Shown here: piece after piece, positions 1 through 5,498 of the stretch
Layout: every line of letters begins with the position of its first letter
Numbering within the stretch: the first letter of the stretch is position 1
Origin: Treponema sp.
GTDB taxonomy: Bacteria > Spirochaetota > Spirochaetia > Treponematales > Treponemataceae
Reading direction: 5' to 3'
NCBI GenBank assembly: GCA_016293005.1
Contig: JAEDFA010000060.1
Coordinates: 1-9,746 of the forward strand
DNA length: 9,746 nucleotides
Notes under the pieces: model-generated
What the model saw: the letters and a program-made list of their open reading frames with translations, nothing else
What the model was told of the DNA's origin: nothing
Database searches by the model: none
Translations under genes and position numbers: made by a program

Positions 1-1263
1 TACATTATTATCCCGGAAATAAACGAACTTTCGATGATTAACACTTTCCCGGAATTTAAAAATTCTGTCAAAGAAAATATAATTGTTGAAGCGTATTCAG
101 AATCTCTTTTTGCTCTTATAAAACTGACTTTTGAATCAATCAGAAAGATAAACATTTCAAATTCCCGGGTTGTAATTAAAACTGATTTTCAGTTTAACAT
201 TTTGTCGATGATAATCGAATTTTCAGGCGAAGAAATAAATTATGAAAAAATAGATAGTGTTTTTTCACTGGATTTCATCGATTCAGAAAAAGAGTATTTG
301 AAAAATCCTGAAATGTTAAAAATTCTTCAAAAATGGGGAATGATTCCATATTCAGTAAAAACTCTCGTAGATTTTCTTCAGGGCTCTATTTCTGTTCTTC
401 CTTTTAAAAACAGATTGACGCTTTCCATAAAAATTTCTTTAAATCAAGTCGATTCTGAAGAGTGTCTTTTTCCGGTTGAAATTCCGTATACTGCAAATTT
501 TGAATTTAAAAAGCCGTTGTTCAGCGAAATTATTTATTTAATCAATAGTGAACACGATGAACGAATTGAACTTTATTCTTTTTTAAAGCCATATTACAGA
601 ATTTTCAGTTTTAATTCATTTTCTGAGGTTTTTGAAAATGAAAATTTAAAAAAGCCTGATTTCATAATTTGTTCTGAGCGAGTCGGAAATGATTTTGCAG
701 TGAATTTTATAAAAAAATTAAAGGCGAGTGCAGATTTTAAATCGATTCCCGTGATTGTTCTTTCCACAGATTCTTCTGATTACAAAATAAAATCGATTTT
801 AAAATCAGGCGCGGTCGATGTTATGACTGTTCCTTACAATCAGGGAATTCTTCTTTACAAAATAAATTCTATTTTCGATTCCAGAAAAAATCTCATCATT
901 AAATTTATGAAGAAACTTTCACTTTTAATCGAAAATCTTGAAAATTTCTCTGATGTAAATTTAAATTTTTCGGATTCTGCTGCACTTCGAAACGAAATTT
1001 TCCCGGAAGAACCTGAAAAAATCGAAAAAATCCAGAAAGATTCTGAAAGCGCTTTAAAAGAAGATTTTTCTGAACTCAAAGCGCGTTTTGATTCTGCAAA
1101 TCTTACAAAAACAGAAATAAAAATCGCTGAAAAGATTGCGCTCGGAAAAAGTGACAAGGAAATTGCAAAAGAACTTCAGATTTCGCCTTCAACGGTTGCT
1201 GTTCACAATAAAAAAATTTTCAAAAAACTCAATATCCACAGTCGCAAGGAACTTTCACAATAA
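1..1263 (+). CDS. Degenerate histidine-kinase ATPase / pseudo-receiver / LuxR-type regulator, 5' end missing
   Basis: The frame is open to base 1 and the first ATG (base 34) has no Shine-Dalgarno site, so the gene probably starts outside the window. Residues below count from that ATG. Residues 355-408 form a clear LuxR/GerE helix-turn-helix (LTKTEIKIAEKIALGKSDKE, then STVAVHNKKIFKKL). Residues about 165-278 follow a CheY-like receiver pattern (KPDFIICS, then IPVIVLS, then SGAVDVMTVPY). In it the phospho-acceptor Asp is Ser214 and the conserved Lys is Val266, so normal phosphorylation looks impossible. Residues about 17-137 resemble a HATPase_c domain: an N-box-like helix at 25-38, EFSGEEI at the G1 position, and LVDFLQGSISV near the C-terminal helix and strand. 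The nucleotide-binding Asn and Gly residues are largely gone. It is probably a cytoplasmic transcription regulator working by protein contact rather than phosphotransfer. The HTH is secure, the receiver likely, and the ATPase fold an inference. aroC starts 67 bp downstream; target genes cannot be told. Confidence 0.75.
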   Translation, partial: YIIIPEINELSMINTFPEFKNSVKENIIVEAYSESLFALIKLTFESIRKINISNSRVVIKTDFQFNILSMIIEFSGEEINYEKIDSVFSLDFIDSEKEYLKNPEMLKILQKWGMIPYSVKTLVDFLQGSISVLPFKNRLTLSIKISLNQVDSEECLFPVEIPYTANFEFKKPLFSEIIYLINSEHDERIELYSFLKPYYRIFSFNSFSEVFENENLKKPDFIICSERVGNDFAVNFIKKLKASADFKSIPVIVLSTDSSDYKIKSILKSGAVDVMTVPYNQGILLYKINSIFDSRKNLIIKFMKKLSLLIENLENFSDVNLNFSDSAALRNEIFPEEPEKIEKIQKDSESALKEDFSELKARFDSANLTKTEIKIAEKIALGKSDKEIAKELQISPSTVAVHNKKIFKKLNIHSRKELSQ

Positions 1264-1330
1264 CGCGATTTTTGATATTCTAAATTCATCTTAAAATTGA
1301 AGTTTTAAATTTTTACATAAAGGAATTTAA

Positions 1331-2425
1331 ATGTCTGGAAATACTTTTGGAAAAATATTTAAAGTTACAACATTCGGGGAAAGCCATGGTGAGGCGCTTG
1401 GCGTAATAATTGATGGACTTCCGGCGGGAACAAAAATTTCTCTTGAAAAAATTCAGAGTGCACTTGATAGAAGAAGGCCTGGAGCGGGCGTAAACGGAAT
1501 AAAATCAGCAAGTGTAACATCTCGAAACGAACCTGATACGGCTCAAATTCTTTCCGGTGTTTTTGAAGGAAAGGCAGAAGGCACACCTGTTTCAATTGTA
1601 ATTTATAATCAGAATCAAAAGTCAAAAGATTACGGAAATCTTGCAACAACTTTCAGACCTGGACACGCAGATTTTACATATCAGCAAAAATACGGTTTTC
1701 GCGATTACAGGGGAGGCGGTCGTTCAAGCGGAAGGGAAACAGCTGCAAGAGTTGCCTCGGGTTCTGTCGCTTCTCAATTTCTTGAAAATTTTGGAATAAA
1801 AACAACTGCATACACATTGAGAGCCGCAGGAATTTCGTGTGAAAAAATCGATTTATCACAAATTGAACAAAATTCACTTCGCGCTCCTGATAACGAAGCT
1901 GCTTTAAAAATGGAAGCAGAAATTGACAGGCTCAGAAGAAATTGTGACAGCGCAGGCGGAATCATCGAATGTGTTATAGATAATGTTCCTCAAGGACTTG
2001 GAGAGCCGGTTTTCGACAAACTCGACGCAGAACTTGCAAAAGCAATGCTCAGTATTGGCGCCGTTAAAGGAATAGAATTCGGGAAAGGGTTTGCGGTGGC
2101 AGATTTAACCGGAAGCATCAATAACGATAAAATGAGATGTGAAAATGGAAAGCCTGTTTTTTCTTCAAACAACGCAGGCGGAATTTTAGGCGGAATTTCA
2201 AATGGAAATCAGATTGTATTCAGAATTGCAGTAAAACCTGTTCCAAGTATTTTTATAAATCAGCAGACTGTATCGTTAAACGATGGAAAATTCGAAAATA
2301 CCGATTTGCAGATTAAAGGTCGCCACGATGTATGCCTCTGTCCAAGAATCGTTCCAGTTGTAGAAGCGATGGCAAATATTGTAATCGCGGATATGATTCT
2401 TCAAAATAGAGCGGCAAAATTATAA
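1331..2425 (+). CDS. aroC: Chorismate synthase
   Basis: Converts 5-enolpyruvylshikimate-3-phosphate to chorismate, the last shikimate-pathway step before the aromatic amino acids and folate; the enzyme needs reduced FMN and is cytosolic. At 364 residues it has normal bacterial length and looks intact. Visible family signatures are GESHGEALGVIIDGLPAG at 16-33 with the catalytic-site His19, RRRPG at 47-51, TFRPGHAD at 107-114, the Gly/Arg-rich FMN-binding stretch RGGGRSSGRETAARVA at 127-142, NNAGGILGGISNG at 280-292, and GRHDVCLCPRIVPVVEAM at 330-347. The ATG at 1331 is preceded by AAAGGA about 6 bases upstream, which supports this start. The carboxypeptidase gene follows after 7 bp, so the two probably share an mRNA. 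No dedicated promoter or attenuator is evident in the 67 bp upstream. Identification is essentially certain. Confidence 0.98.
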   Translation: MSGNTFGKIFKVTTFGESHGEALGVIIDGLPAGTKISLEKIQSALDRRRPGAGVNGIKSASVTSRNEPDTAQILSGVFEGKAEGTPVSIVIYNQNQKSKDYGNLATTFRPGHADFTYQQKYGFRDYRGGGRSSGRETAARVASGSVASQFLENFGIKTTAYTLRAAGISCEKIDLSQIEQNSLRAPDNEAALKMEAEIDRLRRNCDSAGGIIECVIDNVPQGLGEPVFDKLDAELAKAMLSIGAVKGIEFGKGFAVADLTGSINNDKMRCENGKPVFSSNNAGGILGGISNGNQIVFRIAVKPVPSIFINQQTVSLNDGKFENTDLQIKGRHDVCLCPRIVPVVEAMANIVIADMILQNRAAKL

Positions 2426-2434
2426 TTTATAAAT

Positions 2435-2439
2435 GGAAG
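2435..2439 (+). promoter_or_regulatory. Ribosome binding site that decides the carboxypeptidase start
   Basis: GGAAG lies inside the first codons that would be read from the ATG at 2433 and is ideally spaced (five bases) for the ATG at 2445. Nothing like it precedes 2433. The four-residue longer form is therefore less likely. Confidence 0.6.
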
Positions 2440-2444
2440 AAAAA

Positions 2445-3875
2445 ATGAAATTCTTAAAAGATAAAAGCATTCAGGTAAAAGTTTCAGTTTTTACAGTCGG
2501 GATAATTTTTGCAGTTTTTCTTTTTACAGTTGCAATTCGTGCCGTTCAAATTAAAAAAAATAATTCTTTTGAACCACTTTCACAAAATCAAGCAGAAACT
2601 CTTGAGGCAATAAAAAAATCTTCTTACCCGGAACAATACAAAACTTTAAAAAAACTTCCATATAATACAACTGATGTAAAACTTAATGTAAAGGCAGAAT
2701 CAGCAATTCTTGTAAATACGAATACTGGAAATATCGTCTACGAAAAAAATGCTGATCAGGTGATTCCTCCGGCTTCGCTTACAAAAATTGCCGTAATGTT
2801 CGTTGTTGGAAAAGAAATTGAAAGCGGGAAAGTTTCTCTTGACGATATTGTTCCTCTTTCTGAATCTTCCTGGGCATGCAATATGATGCCTCATTCTTCT
2901 CTTATGTTTCTTGGAAAAAATCAGATTGTAACGCTCCGTGAACTTTTGACAGGGCTTTCAGTTTGTTCTGGAAACGATGCAAGTTATGCGATTGCCGAAT
3001 ATATTTCAGGTGGAATGGAAGAATTCCTTGATAGAATGAATTTTGAAGTAAAAAATCTTGGACTTGAAAAAACGCATTTTGTTGAGGCTTCCGGTTATAG
3101 CGAAGAAAATACGACGACCGCGCGTGAAATGGCTGTTTTGTGCACAGAATATATTTTGCGTTTTCCGCATTTTATAAAAGAATTTCATTCAGTTTTAGAC
3201 TTTTCTTATCCAAAAGAACACAATCTTGCGCCAGAAGACAAAAATAAAGCGCGTTCTCAGGATTTTTCAAACGGAATTCCACAGAATATTACAATGCAGA
3301 TTACGCAGAAAAATACAAATCCTCTTTTACTTGAATTAGAAGGCTGTGACGGATTAAAAACTGGTTTCATCGAAGAAAGCGGTTACAATCTTGCGTTAAC
3401 TGTTATCAGAAACGGCATGAGGTTTTTAAGCGTAACTTTAAAAGGTCCTGGAAAAAATCTTATTGAAGGTCAGGAAGGAAGAAAAGCCGATGGAAAAGAA
3501 ATAATGGAATGGGCTTTTAAAACTTTTGTCGAATATAAAAATCCTTATATTTTGCGCGATTATTCAATTCCTCTTGTGAAAGCAAAGCGAACGCGCTCAA
3601 TTTTAACGCCTGCCTACAAACCAAAAGCGCTTTTAGTTCCATTTTATATGATAAAAGAAAGTCCTGATCCTCTTTCTGAAATAAAAACCGATGTCGAATT
3701 TCCAAAATACATTTCGGGAAAAGTTGAAGCCGGCACGGAATTTGGGAAAATTATTTATTCAGTGAACGGCATAATTCTTGAAGAAATTCCTTTAATCGCT
3801 GACAGAACAATCGAAAAATCAAACTTTTTTATCAGTATTGCAGATTCTCTTGCGCAGTTTTCGCTATTATTCTAA
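2445..3875 (+). CDS. D-alanyl-D-alanine carboxypeptidase (peptidase S11, DacA/DacF type), membrane-anchored
   Basis: Removes the terminal D-Ala from peptidoglycan pentapeptide stems at the outer face of the cytoplasmic membrane, which limits cross-linking. The three penicillin-binding motifs are present (numbered from the upstream ATG at 2433): SLTK with nucleophile Ser115 and Lys118, SGN at 179-181, and KTG at 309-311. Residues about 17-38 are a single hydrophobic segment that serves as signal or N-terminal anchor. Residues about 374-460 match the beta-rich C-terminal domain of PBP5-like enzymes, but no clear amphipathic C-terminal anchor helix is seen. An ATG at 2433 also opens this frame, but it has no ribosome site. 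GGAAG at 2435-2439 sits five bases before the ATG at 2445, which is preferred here (476 residues). It lies close behind aroC, apparently in the same transcription unit, without an obvious functional link. DacA versus DacF cannot be settled. Confidence 0.93.
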   Translation: MKFLKDKSIQVKVSVFTVGIIFAVFLFTVAIRAVQIKKNNSFEPLSQNQAETLEAIKKSSYPEQYKTLKKLPYNTTDVKLNVKAESAILVNTNTGNIVYEKNADQVIPPASLTKIAVMFVVGKEIESGKVSLDDIVPLSESSWACNMMPHSSLMFLGKNQIVTLRELLTGLSVCSGNDASYAIAEYISGGMEEFLDRMNFEVKNLGLEKTHFVEASGYSEENTTTAREMAVLCTEYILRFPHFIKEFHSVLDFSYPKEHNLAPEDKNKARSQDFSNGIPQNITMQITQKNTNPLLLELEGCDGLKTGFIEESGYNLALTVIRNGMRFLSVTLKGPGKNLIEGQEGRKADGKEIMEWAFKTFVEYKNPYILRDYSIPLVKAKRTRSILTPAYKPKALLVPFYMIKESPDPLSEIKTDVEFPKYISGKVEAGTEFGKIIYSVNGIILEEIPLIADRTIEKSNFFISIADSLAQFSLLF

Positions 3876-3916
3876 ATGAAAAAAAGGTTTTAAATTTGCT
3901 TTTTCTGAAAGAAAAT

Positions 3917-3933
3917 CCTATTGACAAAGTAGG
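3917..3933 (+). promoter_or_regulatory. Operator-like palindrome 1, over the cysK -35 box
   Basis: CCTATTGACAAAGTAGG is an imperfect 17-bp palindrome (arms CCTATT and AGTAGG, 5-bp centre) that contains the -35 hexamer. Its arms are the exact reverse complement of those of the second palindrome at 3960-3976. Occupancy should block RNA polymerase. The likely ligand is the Rrf2/CymR-type protein encoded by the second gene of this operon; that assignment is an inference. Confidence 0.6.
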
Positions 3934-3949
3934 TAAATGATAATATATT
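3921..3949 (+). promoter_or_regulatory. Sigma-70 type promoter of cysK
   Basis: TTGACA at 3921-3926 and TATATT at 3944-3949 are separated by exactly 17 bp, giving a strong vegetative promoter with transcription expected to start near 3956. The leader to the cysK ATG is then about 80 bases. Confidence 0.72.
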
Positions 3950-3953
3950 TTAT

Positions 3954-3982
3954 TTATAACCTACTTATTAAATAGGAAATAA
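3954..3982 (+). promoter_or_regulatory. Operator-like palindrome 2, at the cysK transcription start
   Basis: The core CCTACTTATTAAATAGG (3960-3976) lies inside a longer 29-bp imperfect palindrome centred on 3968, with 11 of 14 base pairs symmetrical. It covers roughly the first bases of the predicted transcript. Its centre is 43 bp from that of palindrome 1, about four helical turns, which would suit two dimers on the same DNA face. Confidence 0.6.
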
Positions 3983-3993
3983 CTTTAATTTGT

Positions 3994-4024
3994 AAAAGTC
4001 AACTTTAAAATTTTTCTGACTTTT
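3994..4024 (+). other. Weak hairpin in the cysK leader
   Basis: AAAAGTCA (3994-4001) can pair with TGACTTTT (4017-4024) around a 15-base loop, followed directly by more T residues and then the GGGGGA ribosome site at 4027-4032. It resembles a feeble terminator or a ribosome-site-adjacent structure. Only two G-C pairs support it, so it may be chance in AT-rich DNA. Confidence 0.25.
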
Positions 4025-4036
4025 TTGGGGGATATT

Positions 4037-4972
4037 ATGAGTGATATTAAACAGAACGCTTTAGAGCTTATCGGAAATACACCGATTTTACAGCTTAACA
4101 ATTATTCAAAAAAATCTGGAATTTCAAATGCAACAATTCTTGCAAAACTTGAATATTTAAATCCTGCTGGAAGTGTAAAAGACAGAATTGCAAAAGCGAT
4201 GATTGAAGATGCAGAAAAAAAAGGTCTTTTAAAAGAAGGCGCAACAATTATCGAACCAACTTCTGGAAATACAGGAATCGGAATTGCTGCTGTTGCCGCT
4301 GCAAAAGGTTATCATGCAATTTTAACTTTACCGGAAACAATGAGTATTGAAAGGCGTAATCTTTTAAAAGCGTATGGTGCTGAACTTGTTTTGACTGAAG
4401 GCGCAAAAGGAATGAAAGGAGCAATTGAAAAGGCAGAAGAATTAAAAAAATCAATTCCTGGTTCAATAATTCTTGGTCAGTTTGTAAATCCTGCAAATCC
4501 TGAAATTCATAAAAAAACTACAGGTCCGGAAATCTGGAAGCAGACAGACGGAAAAGTTGATATTTTTGTAGCCGGAATCGGAACAGGCGGAACAATTACT
4601 GGTGTCGGCGAATATTTAAAAGAACAAAATCCAAATGTAAAAATAGTCGGTGTTGAACCTTCTGCAAGTCCTGTTTTGACAAAAGGAACTCCAGGTCCTC
4701 ATAAAATTCAGGGAATTGGCGCAGGTTTTGTTCCTGATGTTTTAAATACAAAAATTTACGACGAAATCATTACAATCGACAATGAAGATGCTTTTGCGGA
4801 AGGAAAAAGTTTTGCAGTAAGCGAAGGAATTCTTGTAGGAATTTCTTCCGGGGCAGCATTGAAAGCCGCAAAAATTCTTGCAGAACGCGAAGAAAATAAA
4901 GGCAAAGTGATTGTTGCACTTCTTCCGGATTCTGGAGACAGATATCTTTCAACTCCTTTGTTTGCAAACTAA
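4037..4972 (+). CDS. cysK: Cysteine synthase (O-acetylserine sulfhydrylase)
   Basis: PLP enzyme that makes L-cysteine from O-acetylserine and sulfide in the cytosol. Counting from ATG 4037 (311 residues, the usual length): GNTPILQL at 13-20, the PLP lysine Lys48 in NPAGSVKDR, the phosphate- and substrate-binding loop PTSGNTG at 74-80, the glycine-rich PLP phosphate cup GIGTGGT at 180-186, GIGAGF at 226-231, and the Ser-Gly region ISSGAA at 269-274. A TTG at 4025 is in frame, but the GGGGGA at 4027-4032 would then lie inside the coding sequence. That motif is well placed as ribosome site for ATG 4037, so the ATG is chosen. The promoter has two operator-like palindromes, and the downstream gene encodes a CymR-like repressor. 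In Bacillus subtilis and Staphylococcus CysK also acts as CymR's co-repressor, and the same double role is inferred here. CysM is a less likely alternative. Confidence 0.96.
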   Translation: MSDIKQNALELIGNTPILQLNNYSKKSGISNATILAKLEYLNPAGSVKDRIAKAMIEDAEKKGLLKEGATIIEPTSGNTGIGIAAVAAAKGYHAILTLPETMSIERRNLLKAYGAELVLTEGAKGMKGAIEKAEELKKSIPGSIILGQFVNPANPEIHKKTTGPEIWKQTDGKVDIFVAGIGTGGTITGVGEYLKEQNPNVKIVGVEPSASPVLTKGTPGPHKIQGIGAGFVPDVLNTKIYDEIITIDNEDAFAEGKSFAVSEGILVGISSGAALKAAKILAEREENKGKVIVALLPDSGDRYLSTPLFAN

Positions 4973-4996
4973 AATTTTTGTATTGTGTAAAAAATG

Positions 4997-5030
4997 ATTG
5001 CGGAAATCAAATATGATTTTCGCAATTTTA
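4997..5030 (+). terminator. Intrinsic terminator-like hairpin between cysK and the Rrf2 gene
   Basis: ATTGCGGAAATCA (4997-5009) pairs with TGATTTTCGCAAT (5014-5026) in a 13-bp stem with one G-U pair and a 4-base AATA loop, followed by a T-rich tail. It sits 24 bases after the cysK stop and 25 bases before the preferred start of the repressor gene, so it should reduce rather than fully prevent read-through if no internal promoter exists. Confidence 0.65.
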
Positions 5031-5050
5031 ATTTTGAATTTTCTAATTTT

Positions 5051-5476
5051 ATGTTAAAGATTACCACACGCGGACAATACGCTCTTCTCATAATGGCAGA
5101 TTTAGCTGAATCTGCAAGCGAAAAATACATTCCGTTAAAAATTTTATCACATAGATTAAACCTTTCGGTAAAATATCTTGAACAAATTTTAATTAAATTG
5201 AGCAAAGCAGGTCTTGTTGAAGGTCTTCGCGGAAACAATGGCGGTTATAAATTGACGCGAACAGCTGATAAATATACTGTCGGAGAAATAATGCGCGTAA
5301 TGGAAGGCGATTTTTCAACAAGAACAGTTACAAATTCTGCTGCGTTAAAGCACATCGGAAACGAAAAATTCTGGGACGATTTTGACAAAGTTATAAATGA
5401 TTTTGTAGATTCTGTTACGCTTGAAGAAATCGCAAAGCAGAACCGGGATTTCCCCGGCTTTAATTACTGCATTTAA
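5051..5476 (+). CDS. cymR: Rrf2-family repressor, CymR-like (cysteine metabolism regulator)
   Basis: A dimeric winged-helix repressor of 141 residues, the normal length of CymR. Residues 1-66 form the Rrf2 winged HTH: MLKITTRGQYAL start, recognition helix region LSVKYLEQILIKLSKAGLV at 38-56, wing RGNNGGY at 60-66. A long dimerisation helix follows at about 104-128. The three cysteines that hold the Fe-S cluster in IscR and NsrR are absent (the segment 84-112 has none), which points to CymR. The only cysteine is Cys140 in the C-terminal NYCI. The frame is open back to an ATG at 4994, but family members begin like the ATG at 5051 and a terminator-like hairpin fills the space between. Neither ATG has a Shine-Dalgarno site, so expression may be low. 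It probably represses the cysK operon, and perhaps other sulfur genes, through the paired palindromes at 3917-3982. The family is secure; the CymR assignment is likely. Confidence 0.88.
   Translation: MLKITTRGQYALLIMADLAESASEKYIPLKILSHRLNLSVKYLEQILIKLSKAGLVEGLRGNNGGYKLTRTADKYTVGEIMRVMEGDFSTRTVTNSAALKHIGNEKFWDDFDKVINDFVDSVTLEEIAKQNRDFPGFNYCI
5443..5457 (+). other. GC-rich hairpin at the 3' end of the Rrf2 gene
   Basis: CCGGG (5443-5447) and CCCGG (5453-5457) form a compact 5-bp stem with a 5-base loop inside the last codons of the repressor gene, followed by only a few T residues. The convergent acyl-CoA synthetase gene ends 22 bp beyond the repressor stop. It may help end + strand transcription, but the poor T tract and coding position make that uncertain. 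Confidence 0.25.
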
Positions 5477-5498
5477 CGCATTATTTTCTGCATTTGTT

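Noticed and set aside
1290..1307. TTAAAA/TTTTAA inverted repeat between the regulator gene and aroC
   Set aside because: Six A-T pairs only, expected by chance in this composition; not called a terminator.
3881..3904. Stem AAAAAG/CTTTTT after the carboxypeptidase gene as a terminator
   Set aside because: Only six pairs, one of them G-C, with a 12-base loop and no clean T tail; too weak to call, although its position would suit a terminator.
4025..4036. TTG start for cysK four codons upstream
   Set aside because: It would place the GGGGGA ribosome site inside the coding sequence; ATG 4037 gives the typical CysK N-terminus.
4994..5050. N-terminal extension of the Rrf2 protein from ATG 4994
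   Set aside because: Family members begin at the position of ATG 5051, the extension has no family similarity, and the DNA forms a terminator-like hairpin.
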